A stretch of DNA of 64,000 nucleotides from Pedobacter namyangjuensis (GTDB taxonomy: Bacteria; Bacteroidota; Bacteroidia; Sphingobacteriales; Sphingobacteriaceae). Positions 33,998 to 45,100 of the stretch are shown here, piece after piece (within the stretch, counting starts at the first letter, position 1; the number at the start of each line of letters is the position of its first letter). Under the pieces are notes generated by a model. That model did no database searches. It saw only the letters and a list, made by a program, of their open reading frames with translations, and was not told where the DNA came from. The stretch spans positions 1 to 64,000 of the forward strand of contig NZ_QMHQ01000004.1 of NCBI RefSeq assembly GCF_003313325.1, in the 5' to 3' direction. The translations under genes were made by a program, and so were the position numbers.

Positions 33998-35185
33998 TTA
34001 AATTACACCCAATTCTTTACCAACTTTAGTAAACGCAGCTATTGCTTTATCTAGATGATGTTGATCGTGACCAGCTGAAAGCTGAACCCTAATTCGAGCC
34101 TTACCTTGCGGTACAACTGGATAGAAGAAACCGATTACATAAATTCCTTCTTCTAACATTTTAGCCGCAAAAGTTTGTGCAATTTTCGCATCGTACAACA
34201 TTACAGGTACAATCGGGTGAAAACCAGGCTTAATGTCAAAACCAGCTTCGGTCATTTTTTCGCGGAAATATTTAGTGTTGCTTTCAAGTTTATCGCGTAA
34301 AGTTGTAGTACCGCTTAACATATTTAAAACTGCAACAGAAGCACCTGCGATTGCTGGAGCCAAAGTATTCGAGAATAAATATGGGCGAGAACGTTGACGC
34401 AACATATCGATAATTTCTTTTTTACCAGAGGTGAAACCACCCGATGCACCACCAAGCGCCTTACCTAACGTACCGGTAATAATGTCAATTCTATCCATTA
34501 CATTAAAATGCTCATGCGTACCACGACCAGTTTTGCCTATGAAACCAGAGCAGTGTGATTCGTCAATCATTACTAATGCCTCATATTTATCTGCTAAATC
34601 GCAAATTTTATCTAAAGGAGCTACCGATCCGTCCATAGAGAAAGCACCATCTGTTACAATAATCCTATGGCGACAATCTTTTGCAGCAATCAACTGTTTT
34701 TCTAAATCTTCCATATCCGCGTTTTTATAACGGAAACGTTGCGCTTTACATAAACGAACGCCATCGATAATCGAGGCGTGATTTAGTTCGTCAGAGATAA
34801 TTGCGTCTTCAGCATTAAACAATGGCTCAAAAACACCTCCATTTGCATCAAATGCCGCCGCATATAAAATAGTGTCCTCGGTGCCTAAAAATTCAGAAAT
34901 CTTTGCCTCTAATTCTTTGTGTATATCTTGGGTTCCACAGATAAAACGCACCGAAGACATGCCGTAGCCGTAATCATCAATCGCTTTTTTGGCAGCCTCC
35001 AAAACTTTCGGATGCGATGAAAGTCCCAAATAGTTGTTTGCACAAAAATTAATTACTTCTGCCCCAGAGCTAACTTTAATATCAGCACCTTGTGGCGTAA
35101 TTATAATACGCTCACGTTTAAATAAGCCAGCGTTTTCTATTTCTTCTAGTTCTTTTTGTAATACAGGTTTTAAGGTTTTGTACAT
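33998..35185 (-). CDS. kbl: Glycine C-acetyltransferase (KBL)
   Basis: A 395-residue PLP enzyme of the alpha-oxoamine synthase family. Family-defining parts: [48 protein letters not shown], the PLP-contacting [13 protein letters not shown] and the Schiff-base Lys in [19 protein letters not shown]. Cleaves 2-amino-3-ketobutyrate with CoA into glycine and acetyl-CoA. Its partner, threonine 3-dehydrogenase (SDR type), is at 55026-55970 in this window, about 20 kb away, not in an operon with it. Promoter at 35228-35255. Confidence 0.95.
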   Translation of the reverse strand: MYKTLKPVLQKELEEIENAGLFKRERIIITPQGADIKVSSGAEVINFCANNYLGLSSHPKVLEAAKKAIDDYGYGMSSVRFICGTQDIHKELEAKISEFLGTEDTILYAAAFDANGGVFEPLFNAEDAIISDELNHASIIDGVRLCKAQRFRYKNADMEDLEKQLIAAKDCRHRIIVTDGAFSMDGSVAPLDKICDLADKYEALVMIDESHCSGFIGKTGRGTHEHFNVMDRIDIITGTLGKALGGASGGFTSGKKEIIDMLRQRSRPYLFSNTLAPAIAGASVAVLNMLSGTTTLRDKLESNTKYFREKMTEAGFDIKPGFHPIVPVMLYDAKIAQTFAAKMLEEGIYVIGFFYPVVPQGKARIRVQLSAGHDQHHLDKAIAAFTKVGKELGVI

Positions 35186-35227
35186 AATATTTTATTTGAT
35201 GCAACCAATTGGGAGTAAAATTCGTCA

Positions 35228-35255
35228 CAAATATAATATTTTGCTCGTTAACAAA
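35228..35255 (-). promoter_or_regulatory. Promoter of kbl
   Basis: Minus strand -33 TTTG (35252-35255), a 16-base spacer and -7 TATATTTG (35228-35235), about 43 bases upstream of the kbl ATG. The spacer is slightly short but both boxes are exact. Confidence 0.55.
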
Positions 35256-35319
35256 CTTTAACACATTATTTGCGTTAACTTCTACAACTTAAGCAGATAT
35301 TTATAGCTTTAAACTTTAT

Positions 35320-37773
35320 ATGCGTAAAATTTACCTGTTGCTAATGCTCTCATTAGCCATATTTAATTCTTCTGTTGCCCAACAATTTCAAGTAAGCGGA
35401 AAAATTACCGAAACTTCTAAGGAACCTGTTGCCTTTGCTTCGGTGTACGTAAAAAATACAAACAAAGGAACATCGGCAAATGCCGAAGGTTTATACACGC
35501 TTAATTTAGATAAAGGAACTTATACTTTAATGTATAAGGCTATTGGTTTTAAAACTATAGAAAGGCAGGTTACTGTTAATAGCAATTTGATAGCAGATCA
35601 GGTTTTACCATCAGAGAGTTACACTTTAAATAATGTTGTAATTACCTCAAATGCAGAAGACCCTGCTTATAATATTATTAGGCAAGCGATTGCTAAACGA
35701 AAAATACACTTAAATGAGGTTAAGGAATATAGCACCAACGTATACATTAAGGGCTCGCAAAAACTAGTTGGCGCACCTAAAAAGTTTTTTGGAAGAGATA
35801 TACAAAAAACGCTTGATTTAGATACCAACAGAAAAGGCATCTTATACTTATCAGAATCAAGGTCTGTATTTAGTTTTAGAAGACCAAATGATGTGCATGA
35901 AGAAATGATATCATCCAAAGTGTCTGGAAGAAATAATGCATTTAGTTTCAATAAAGCATCGGATTTAATCATCAATTTTTACGATAATCTTCTATTTGAA
36001 AACAGTGGACTGAGCTCTAGAAGTTTTGTATCGCCCATTGCAGATAATGCTCTTTTCTATTATCGATATAAACTGATAGGGCAAACGGATGAAAATGGTG
36101 CAACTATTAATAAAATTGAAGTTATACCACGCAGAAAAAACGATCCGGTTTTTAGAGGTACAATTTATATTGCAGATGAAAGTTGGAGAATTGTAGGTAC
36201 GGACCTGTACTTAACAGAGGAAGCGGGAATTAATTTCATAGACACTTTGAATGTTAGTCAGCAATTTGAAAAATTTGAAAATGTTTACATGCCTACAACA
36301 ACTAAATTCCAGTTTAATGGCGATGTAATGAAATTTAAATTTGAAGGCTATTATGTAGGTATTTACAGCGATTACAACTTGAAGCCTAATTTTCCAAAAG
36401 GACATTTTACCGCCGAAATTTTAAAGATCACGAAATCGGTTAATAAAAAGGATTCTTTGTACTGGATGAATGCCAGACCAATTCCTCTATCCGATGAAGA
36501 AAAGCTTGACTATCATCGTAAGGATAGCATCGCCCTGCGAAAAACTTCAAAACACTATCTAGATTCCTTAGAAAAAGTTAACAACGATTTCAGCTTATCG
36601 AAGATTATTTTTACCGGCTACAGCATTAACAATAGATACGACAATAAATATCTTTCATTCGATCCGATTTTACGTTCTGTATTTTACAACACAGTTGAAG
36701 GACTGGCAATGAAATACGGCATAACCTATAGAAAGAATTTAGAAGACAGAAAATATTTCAGTATTAGACCAGAGGTGAGATATGGATTTTCAAATCATAT
36801 ATTTACTGGAAACTTATATGCTAATTATTTTTATGATCCATTAAAAAGGGCTTCTGTTAGCGCAAGTTTCGGTACTGAGATATCTGATTTAAATAGATAC
36901 GGCTCAATGAGCTTACTATCTAACTCAATTAACACGCTTATTTTTGAGCGAAATTTATCGAAATTCTATAAAAAGGAATTTGCTAACATTACCACCACCA
37001 GGGAACTTGCAGATGGATTACAAGCGGCCGTTGCGGTAGATTATGCAAAAAACTCAACCCTTCAAAACACTAGCAATTACAGTTTTAGAGATTTAAAGGA
37101 CGAAGAATTTACCTCAAACAATCCTTTTACCCCAACTGTAGAGACGCCTTTGTTTCCTACACATCGCTCGTTTAATGTATCTGCTTCGCTAACCTACACT
37201 ATAGGGCAAACTTATATTACCAGACCCGATGGTAAATTTTACCAAGAATCGAAATATCCCCGTTTTCAGTTGATGTACCGAAAAGGCATAAAAAACATCT
37301 TCAATAGTGATGTAGATTACGATTTATTGAGTTTTGAAATTTATCAGGAAAGAATTAGTGCAGGCTTATTTGGCTATACATCTTTTGTAGTGGGTGCCGG
37401 TAAGTTTTTAAACAACAAAGCTGTTTATTATCCCGATAGCAAACATTTTAGAGGTAATAACTCTACTATCTTTCCACCAAACCTGCGTAAATTCAGGTTT
37501 CTAGATTTTTACCAATACTCTACTGATGAGCATTATGGAGAGGCACATATTGAACATAATTTCGCTGGTTTCTTTTTAAATAAAGTTCCGCTTTTGCGTA
37601 AATTAAAACTAGAGGAAATAGTTGGCTTCAACTACCTAACTCAGCCAGACAAGAAAAACTACAAAGAACTTTATTTTGGAGTAGAGCGCTTAGGTTTTGG
37701 AGTGAGTTATGGTTACTCATTTGATGGTGGGAGAAAGGTAGATCAAGGTTTTAGAATTACTTACGGTTTTTAA
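35320..37773 (+). CDS. DUF5686 outer-membrane protein with carboxypeptidase-like domain
   Basis: An 817-residue protein. Signal peptide ending SVAQ, then a CarboxypepD_reg-like domain (about 25-105; SGKITETSKEPVAFASVYVKNTNKGTSANAEGLYTL pattern, shown in part) and a large DUF5686 part that looks like an outer-membrane beta-barrel, rich in alternating polar/hydrophobic and aromatic residues and ending with an aromatic residue (RITYGF). Such proteins are widespread in Bacteroidota; their role is unknown, some are linked to envelope biogenesis. Divergent from kbl. No plug domain or TonB box as in SusC. Confidence 0.88.
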   Translation: MRKIYLLLMLSLAIFNSSVAQQFQVSGKITETSKEPVAFASVYVKNTNKGTSANAEGLYTLNLDKGTYTLMYKAIGFKTIERQVTVNSNLIADQVLPSESYTLNNVVITSNAEDPAYNIIRQAIAKRKIHLNEVKEYSTNVYIKGSQKLVGAPKKFFGRDIQKTLDLDTNRKGILYLSESRSVFSFRRPNDVHEEMISSKVSGRNNAFSFNKASDLIINFYDNLLFENSGLSSRSFVSPIADNALFYYRYKLIGQTDENGATINKIEVIPRRKNDPVFRGTIYIADESWRIVGTDLYLTEEAGINFIDTLNVSQQFEKFENVYMPTTTKFQFNGDVMKFKFEGYYVGIYSDYNLKPNFPKGHFTAEILKITKSVNKKDSLYWMNARPIPLSDEEKLDYHRKDSIALRKTSKHYLDSLEKVNNDFSLSKIIFTGYSINNRYDNKYLSFDPILRSVFYNTVEGLAMKYGITYRKNLEDRKYFSIRPEVRYGFSNHIFTGNLYANYFYDPLKRASVSASFGTEISDLNRYGSMSLLSNSINTLIFERNLSKFYKKEFANITTTRELADGLQAAVAVDYAKNSTLQNTSNYSFRDLKDEEFTSNNPFTPTVETPLFPTHRSFNVSASLTYTIGQTYITRPDGKFYQESKYPRFQLMYRKGIKNIFNSDVDYDLLSFEIYQERISAGLFGYTSFVVGAGKFLNNKAVYYPDSKHFRGNNSTIFPPNLRKFRFLDFYQYSTDEHYGEAHIEHNFAGFFLNKVPLLRKLKLEEIVGFNYLTQPDKKNYKELYFGVERLGFGVSYGYSFDGGRKVDQGFRITYGF

Positions 37774-37843
37774 AACCTTATTTAACACGGAGGGGAATTA
37801 ATTAACGCTCAAACTTATAGCTTATAAATTCAACTCAATTTAT

Positions 37844-37851
37844 TATCTTTG
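37844..37851 (+). promoter_or_regulatory. -7 promoter element of trhO
   Basis: TATCTTTG matches TAnnTTTG exactly, 38 bases upstream of the trhO ATG (37890). Confidence 0.5.
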
Positions 37852-37889
37852 CCCCTATTAAACGCCGTTTGCAACGGTATCAATAGCTT

Positions 37890-38825
37890 ATGAAATACAA
37901 TACCTTACTTTATTACTGCTATTCTCCAATAGCAGATGCAGAACAATTTGCAACAGACCACTTAGCTTTTTGTAAATCTTTAGGTTTAGTTGGCCGTATT
38001 ATAGTGGCCGAAGAAGGCCTAAACGGAACGGTTTCTGGTACGCCCGAAGCTTGCCAGGCTTACATGTCTAATATTCATGCCGATGAACGTTTTGCTAAAA
38101 CCGAATTTAAAATTGATGAGGTTGAAGAACTTTCGTTTTTAAAAATGCACTGTCGTTACAAAGCAGAGATTGTACATTCGGGCTTAAGAGATACTTCCAT
38201 CATCGACCCAAATAAAGCAACCGGCAAATATTTAGAGCCAAAAGAGTTTAGCGAAATGTTAGATAGGGATGATGTTATTGTGTTGGATGTTAGATCTAAT
38301 TACGAGCACAATCTCGGCAAATTTAAAAACGCCATTACATTAGATATTGAGAACTTTCGCGATTTTCCGGATCAAATTGATGCGCTTGCCCAGTATAAGG
38401 ATAAAAAAATAATGACCTACTGCACCGGAGGTATTAAGTGCGAAAAGGCATCAGCTTTGCTATTACACCACGGTTTTAATGATGTTTACCAATTGCATGG
38501 CGGTATTATCAAATACGGTAAAGAAGCAGGTGGAAAAGATTTTGAAGGTAAATGCTATGTTTTTGATAACCGTATTGCAGTTGACGTAAATTCGGTAAAC
38601 CCAACGGTTGTATCTGTTTGCTATAATTGTGGCAAAACCACTCCAAAAATGATTAACTGTGCAAATCCAGAATGTAATGAGCACATTACGCAATGCGATG
38701 ATTGTGGAGAAGAATTGCAAGGTTGTTGTTCTGTTGCCTGTACTACAAATCCGCGTAAACGCCCTTATAATGGAACTGGTTATTATGTAAAAGTACCACA
38801 GCCTGTTGCAGTTAAGGAAATTTAA
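37890..38825 (+). CDS. trhO: tRNA uridine(34) hydroxylase TrhO, rhodanese type
   Basis: A 311-residue TrhO (YceA) protein. N-terminal domain with YCYSPIADAEQFATDHLAFC and GLVGRIIVAEEGLNGTVSG, then the rhodanese domain (VIVLDVRSNYEHNLGKF) with the active-site Cys in MTYCTGGIKCEKAS, and a C-terminal cysteine-rich zinc-binding part with CYNCGKT, CANPECNE, CDDC and CCSVAC. It makes 5-hydroxyuridine at tRNA position 34 in an oxygen-dependent way. Length normal. Monocistronic: its own promoter and a palindrome downstream. Confidence 0.95.
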   Translation: MKYNTLLYYCYSPIADAEQFATDHLAFCKSLGLVGRIIVAEEGLNGTVSGTPEACQAYMSNIHADERFAKTEFKIDEVEELSFLKMHCRYKAEIVHSGLRDTSIIDPNKATGKYLEPKEFSEMLDRDDVIVLDVRSNYEHNLGKFKNAITLDIENFRDFPDQIDALAQYKDKKIMTYCTGGIKCEKASALLLHHGFNDVYQLHGGIIKYGKEAGGKDFEGKCYVFDNRIAVDVNSVNPTVVSVCYNCGKTTPKMINCANPECNEHITQCDDCGEELQGCCSVACTTNPRKRPYNGTGYYVKVPQPVAVKEI

Positions 38826-38872
38826 ATTCTGTTTTACCAACTAAATTACTGTAGCTTGCCTTAATTGTTTTT

Positions 38873-38894
38873 CGTAGTTTCGCGAAACAGTACG
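38873..38894. promoter_or_regulatory. Palindrome upstream of the propeller regulator gene
   Basis: GTTTCGCGAAAC (38877-38888) is a perfect 12-base palindrome, extendable to CGTA...TACG on both sides with a 2-base bulge. It lies 63 bases before the ATG of the 966-residue regulator. Possible operator or, less likely, a weak terminator of trhO. Confidence 0.35.
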
Positions 38895-38950
38895 CTCGTT
38901 TTTTCTAAGTTTATTATCTCCATTTTTTATTAGAGAACTTGTTTGTGTAG

Positions 38951-41851
38951 ATGAAAGACAGTTTTTTTAAGTTAGTATTCCTGGTAATTTTATCGTTCGT
39001 TTCGAATAACGCATCGAGCGATGAGATTCAAAGCATTGGCGTACCTTACGTACAAAACTATCCTAAATCGGCTTATTTAGCTGGCAACCAAAACTGGTCA
39101 ATTGCGAAAGATAAGGAAGGCATTATGTATTTTGGCAATGCCGAAGGTTTACTAACTTTTGATGGCAAGTATTGGCAACAATATAAAATGCCGAACAGGC
39201 AAATTGTTCGTTCGGTTGCTACATCTGGCGACGGCAAAATTTATACCGGTAGCTTTGGTGAGTTTGGTTTTTGGTCTTATCAGGATAAAAGGCTTACCTA
39301 TAATTCTCTGGTAAATCTTATTCCGAAATCAAATAAACTTACAGATGAGATTTGGAAAATTTACATTCATGGAAAAAAGGTTCTGTTCCAGTCGTTCTCT
39401 ACAATATATGTATACGAAAACAACAAAATAAGCATTGTAAAAGCGCCCAACGCTTTACTTTTTCTACACCAGGCCAACAACAAAACCTTTGTTGAAATTT
39501 TAGGCAACGGACTTTTTGAATTACAAGGAAACAAACTAGTGGAACTACCCGGAAGTAAAATTTTGGGCATCTCGGGGATTTTATCTGTATTGCCCTACAA
39601 AGGCAATTCATTGATAATTGGCACAAGTAAAAACGGTTTGTTTATTTACGATGATAAAGGCTTTACACCTTTTAATACTCCGGCAAATAATTTCCTTAAA
39701 ACGTATCAATTGAATAATGGTGTACGCATTTTAAACAAGTACTATGCTTATGGTACTATTTTAAATGGATTAATCATCATTGATGAAAATGGGAAGATTG
39801 TACAGCGGATAAACAAATCTAGCGGCTTGCAGAATAATACCGTTTTAAGTCTTTACGCAGATAATGAACAAAATTTATGGGCAGGCCTGGATAATGGAAT
39901 TGATAGAATTGAGTTAAACTCACCACTGTATTTCTATTTCGACAAAATTGGCCAATTCGGGACAGTATATTCTAGCATCATAACGCAGGGTAAAATCTAC
40001 CTAGGCACCAATCAAGGACTGTTTGTTAGCAATTGGATCCCGCAAAGCGGAAATCTCTTTAACAATTTCGATTTTCGCCTAGTTCCTAATTCTCAAGGCC
40101 AAGTTTGGGATTTAAGTGTTATAGATGGACAGCTAATTTGCGGTCATAATGATGGAACATTTAACATTATTGGAGATAGATTCGAAAAAATATCTAACAT
40201 GAGCGGAGGTTGGACCGTTAAAAAACTTCATTCCAACCCAAACTATCTAATTCAGGGAACTTATACCGGTTTAGTAATTTATGCAAAAGATGCTAGCGGG
40301 AAATGGAAATTCAGTCATAAAATAAATGATTTTGGAGAGCCTTCTAGGTATGTGGAACAAGATAGCAAAGGCGATATTTGGGTAAGTCATGCTTATAAAG
40401 GTTTGTATAAACTAACCTTAACCCCTGATTTAAAAACTGCAAAAAACATTCAGTTTTACAATGAAACAAACGGATTGCCAAGCAATTATAACGTAAACAT
40501 GTTTAACGTAGAAAACCGCATTATTTTTTCTTCGGATGCAGGGTTTTTAGTGTACGATGAAATTAGCAACAAGTTTAGCAAGTACGAGGCGTTGAACAAA
40601 TCTCTGGGCAGCTTTAACGCATCAAATAAAATTATCCCGGCAGGTGCAAAAAAATACTGGTTCATCAATCACGGAAAGATGAGTTTGGTTAACCTGTCTA
40701 CTCCTGGAAAAATACAAATAGATTCGAGCAGATTTAGCGTATTAGATGGCCGAATGGTTCAGTATTATGAAAACATTAGTCAAATAAGCAATAACATTTA
40801 TCTTGTAAGTGTAGATGATGGCTTTGTAATTTATAATGCGAACAGCACCGCCAATAAACAGAAAGCATTAAAACTTCCCTCTATTTTGATTAGAAAAGTA
40901 GAGGATATTACAGATAAATATGTTTTACTAACCGAAAATGGCAATTTAAACGAGGATATAGAGATTCCATTTGCCAGAAACAATATTCGAATTTCCTATT
41001 CCCTTCCCTACTACCGCCAATCGAAAGTTAGGTTCCAGTATTACCTAGAAGGATATTCTAAACAATGGTCTGAGTGGAGTTCGGCTTCTCAAAAAGACTT
41101 TACCAACCTTGGACGAGGTAGTTACGTTTTTAAGGTTCGTGCAAAAATCAACGAAGAAAGCATAAGTGAAATAACAGAATTTAAGTTTACCATCTCACCA
41201 CCTTGGTACGGCAACAACTTTGCTATCGCGATTTATTTGCTGATTGCCGTAGGTGCGTTAATTATCGGTAAGAGAATTTACGAAGGGAAATTGAGACGAG
41301 ATCAGGAAGCAATCACGTTAAAATTGCAGCAAGAGAAAAATGAATTCCTAAAAAAGGAAACGGAAGCAAACGAAAAACAAATCAGTAAAATCCAGACCGA
41401 AAAGCTACAGGCTGAATTGGCTGTTAAAAACAGAGAGATTGCCAACTCGGCAATGAGCTTGGTTTACAAAAACGAATTACTTCAAAAGATAAGTGAAGAA
41501 ATGACCAAACTTAAAGACGAGAATGGCAAACGCTTATCTGAAGATCAACTGCGTAAAATACAAAAGGTAATAGATGATGGAATGAATGACGAACGTGATT
41601 GGAATTTGTTTGAAAGAAGTTTCAATGATGCGCACGAGAGTTTCTTTAAAAAGCTAAAAGCGAACCATCCAGATCTTGTACCAAACGACCTAAAACTTTG
41701 CGCCTATTTGCACATGAATATGAGCAGCAAGGAAATGGCATCTCTGCTAAATATCTCTTTAAGAGGAGTAGAAATACGTAGATATCGTTTGCGTAAAAAA
41801 CTAAATGTTCCACATGATAAAAACCTAACCGAGTTTTTACTGGAAATTTAG
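38951..41851 (+). CDS. Membrane-anchored two-component propeller regulator with HTH
   Basis: A 966-residue protein with signal peptide (about 1-24), a long periplasmic region of propeller repeats (about 40-650; motifs such as DKEGIMYFGNAEGLLTFDG and YADNEQNLWAGLDNGIDRI), a Y_Y_Y domain (about 665-750; FQYYLEGYSKQWSEWS, FTNLGRGSYVFKVRA), one membrane helix (about 757-778), a coiled coil (about 785-880) and a C-terminal LuxR/GerE-type HTH (LKLCAYLHMNMSSKEMASLLNI, RGVEIRRYRLRKKL). No kinase or receiver domain, so it senses in the periplasm and regulates by the attached HTH. Precedes susC by 264 bases and is the likely regulator of this utilization locus. Confidence 0.9.
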   Translation: MKDSFFKLVFLVILSFVSNNASSDEIQSIGVPYVQNYPKSAYLAGNQNWSIAKDKEGIMYFGNAEGLLTFDGKYWQQYKMPNRQIVRSVATSGDGKIYTGSFGEFGFWSYQDKRLTYNSLVNLIPKSNKLTDEIWKIYIHGKKVLFQSFSTIYVYENNKISIVKAPNALLFLHQANNKTFVEILGNGLFELQGNKLVELPGSKILGISGILSVLPYKGNSLIIGTSKNGLFIYDDKGFTPFNTPANNFLKTYQLNNGVRILNKYYAYGTILNGLIIIDENGKIVQRINKSSGLQNNTVLSLYADNEQNLWAGLDNGIDRIELNSPLYFYFDKIGQFGTVYSSIITQGKIYLGTNQGLFVSNWIPQSGNLFNNFDFRLVPNSQGQVWDLSVIDGQLICGHNDGTFNIIGDRFEKISNMSGGWTVKKLHSNPNYLIQGTYTGLVIYAKDASGKWKFSHKINDFGEPSRYVEQDSKGDIWVSHAYKGLYKLTLTPDLKTAKNIQFYNETNGLPSNYNVNMFNVENRIIFSSDAGFLVYDEISNKFSKYEALNKSLGSFNASNKIIPAGAKKYWFINHGKMSLVNLSTPGKIQIDSSRFSVLDGRMVQYYENISQISNNIYLVSVDDGFVIYNANSTANKQKALKLPSILIRKVEDITDKYVLLTENGNLNEDIEIPFARNNIRISYSLPYYRQSKVRFQYYLEGYSKQWSEWSSASQKDFTNLGRGSYVFKVRAKINEESISEITEFKFTISPPWYGNNFAIAIYLLIAVGALIIGKRIYEGKLRRDQEAITLKLQQEKNEFLKKETEANEKQISKIQTEKLQAELAVKNREIANSAMSLVYKNELLQKISEEMTKLKDENGKRLSEDQLRKIQKVIDDGMNDERDWNLFERSFNDAHESFFKKLKANHPDLVPNDLKLCAYLHMNMSSKEMASLLNISLRGVEIRRYRLRKKLNVPHDKNLTEFLLEI

Positions 41852-41927
41852 GACTACATCATTACCTCTCAAGAGCTAAAAACTTACCACCTAGAGTTCC
41901 GTATCATTACGCTTTCAAAACTGTATT

Positions 41928-42053
41928 TGTAGTAGTGCTAATTTTCTTGTTACAAACCAAAAAACGAGGTTTTTGAACCAAAAATCAAATTATTCTGTGT
42001 TATTGAGATAGTAAAAACAAGCACCTTGATGTAGTAATGTTGAGGTAACTACA
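41928..42053. promoter_or_regulatory. Candidate operator repeats upstream of susC
   Basis: TGTAGTAGTG (41928-41937) and TGTAGTAATG (42030-42039) are direct repeats (9 of 10 bases) 102 bases apart; the second also forms an inverted repeat TGTAGT/ACTACA (42030-42035, 42048-42053). They lie between the regulator gene and susC and could be binding sites for the HTH regulator. No clear TAnnTTTG box is seen in this gap. Confidence 0.3.
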
Positions 42054-42115
42054 CTTGTTTAAATCGAAACAAAAGCGAACATTAGAGTAATCAATTAAAA
42101 CAAATATAAATCAGT

Positions 42116-45100
42116 ATGAAAAAAATCTACACAAAGTTTTCTTTGTTGACTTTATTGTGCGTGCTTTTATTAAACGTTGCTTTTGCCCAAAATGTTACAG
42201 TTAAGGGTGTGGTAAAAGATGACCAAGGGGTCACCATACCATCGGCTAGCGTAATGATAAAAGGCACCAATGGTGGAGTTCAAACAGACATGGAAGGTAA
42301 CTATTCAATTAGTATACCAGCTAACGGCACATTAGTTTTCAGTTACATCGGTTTTACTACACAAGAAATAGCTGTAAATAATAGAACCTCTATAAACGTT
42401 ACCTTATTAATGGCAAAAAATGACCTAGAGCAAGTAGTTGTGGTAGGTTATGGAACACAGAAAAAGAGAGATGTAACAGGGTCTATTGCCAGTGTAAAAG
42501 GTTCTGACATAGAGAAATTCAATGTAACTAACCCAATCGCGGCTTTACAAGGTAAGGTTCCGGGTTTAACCATTACAAATTCTGGTTCTCCAGGTGCAAG
42601 TCCTACAGTACGTATTCGTGGTATCAACAGTACAAATAGTGCTAATCCACTTTATATTGTTGACGGACAAATGGTAGACAATATTGACTTTTTAAACCCA
42701 GCTGACATTGAAAGTATTGACTTATTACGCGATGCTTCTTCTGTAGCAATTTATGGTTTAAGAGGTGCTAACGGTGTAATTGCAATTACAACCAAAGTTT
42801 CTGCTAGAGGAAAAACCACTGTTAATTTTCAAAGTACTTTCGGTATACAAAGAGTTACAGATAGAATTGACGTTACAGATGCTGAAGGATTTAAAAAATT
42901 GTACTCTGCTCAGTTAGCAAACTTAAACGCGGCACCTCAGGATTATACTAATTATAACGCCAATACCGACTGGCAAGATTTAATTTTGCGTAATGCAGCT
43001 ATTAATACTAACTCGCTAAGCATTAGTAACAGTGGCGAAAAAAGTACTACACTAATTAACATTGGTTACAACGATCAAGATGGAGTAGTTAAGTACAATA
43101 ACTTCAAGAAATTCATTGCTCGTTTAAATGAAGAAATAAGAATTACAGATAAAATAAAAGTTGGTGGTAATTTTACAGGTTTTCATTGGAGAAATAATCC
43201 ATCACAAGCAGGTTTAAACAATGCTATTTGGGCGGCTCCTATTGTTGCCGTGCAAAGCCCTAATGGTTTGTATAATACTATGCCATTGTTTCAAAGAGCA
43301 CAAGTTGGTAATGCAATGTATGCTTTAGAAAGAAACAGAAATACAGATATCAACAGAGGATATAGAATAAATGGTAGTTTGTTTGCAGAAGTTAAGTTCT
43401 TAAAAGACTTTACCTTTAGATCTTCAGTGTATACCGACTTAGGTTTTAACAATTCTAGAAGTTACTCGCCACTTCCTTTCACAGTAGTTAATTTGGGTGA
43501 AGGAGCTGCACCTACAGAAACTTTTTACGATACAAACGTAAGAACTACCGTGGGACAAAGCGCAAACGAATATCGTTCATATCAACAAGATCATGCAATA
43601 ACTTACGATAAAGAATTTAAAGGTGGGCATAAGATTACGGCTGTTGGAGGTTTCTCTTCTTGGTTCTCATCGAGCACTACACTTTCTGGTTCTCGTAGAG
43701 ACACTACTCTAAATGTGCCAAACGATCCAAACCTTTGGTATATAAACATTATAAATGCTAACAATCCAACCTTTAATAGTGGTGGTGGTGGCGAGCAATC
43801 TAACGCCGGCTTCTTTTTAAGAGGTAGTTATGCTTTCCAAAACAAGTATTTATTAAACGCAACTGTTAGGAGAGACGGTAGTTCAAAACTTCCGCAAAGC
43901 AACAGATGGAAAACATTTGGTAGCGTTGGTTTAGGATGGGTTGCTAGTGAGGAATCATTCTTTAAAGATAATATTAAGGGTATAGACTTCTTAAAAATCC
44001 GCGGTTCGTGGGGTAAATTAGGTAACTCTAATGGGTTGGGAAGTAATCTATTTCAAGTTGGTTTATCTAACGCAAACACTGCAATTTTTGGCGATAATAT
44101 TTATACAGCTGTTACAAACGCATATAGGCCAGATCCGAATCTTAGGTACGAAACTGTTCAAGGAATTGACTTAGGTTTAGAAGTTAAAGCATTAAATAAT
44201 CGTTTGAGTGCAGAAGTTGGCGTTTATAACAAAACTACTACCGATATATTGACATCATTTCCATTGATTGGATCTTTGGGCAGCGAAACTTTCTATACCA
44301 ACTTAGGAAAAATCACCAACAAAGGTATCGAGGTAATGTTAGGTTGGAACGATAAAATTGGTGATGACTTTACTTACAACGTGAATGCGAACTTTGCTTA
44401 CAACAAAAACTTTGTAAATTCATTGGGTAACACTACAAATTTCCAAATCCAAGGAAATGGTGGCGTTAACATTACAGAAACTGGAAGGTCTATCGGTTAT
44501 TTCTATGGATATCAACAAACTGGCATCTATCAAAACACTGCAGATATTGCTCAAAACGGCAGTTTTGCAGATTCGCAACCGGGTGATATCAAATACGCGG
44601 ATTTAAATGGCGATGGTTTAATTACCCCTGCCGATAGAACTTATTTAGGCACTCCTTTCCCTCCTTATAGTTATGGATTAAGCTTATCAATGGGTTACAA
44701 AGGTTTCGATGCAACTATTGAAGGACAAGGTGTAGCAGGAAACAAGATTTACACGCAACGTAGAACTGCTAATTTTGCTGTTTTAAACTACGAAAGCAAC
44801 AGACTTAACGCTTGGACAGGTGCTGGATCAACTAACGTAGAGCCAATTCTAAATAATGCTAGGTCTAATAACTTCTTGTTCAGCAGCTATTATTTAGAAG
44901 CTGGTGATTATTTCAGATTAAGAAATGTACAAGTGGGTTATACTTTCGCACCTAACGCTTTAACTAAAGTTGGTGTTAACAAATTGAGATTGTTCTTAAG
45001 TGGTCAGAACATTAAAACTTGGAGCAAAGTTAGCGGATATACTCCAGAGGCTCAAGTTGGAAGCATTTTAGGTGGTGGTGCAGATAACGGCGTTTACCCT

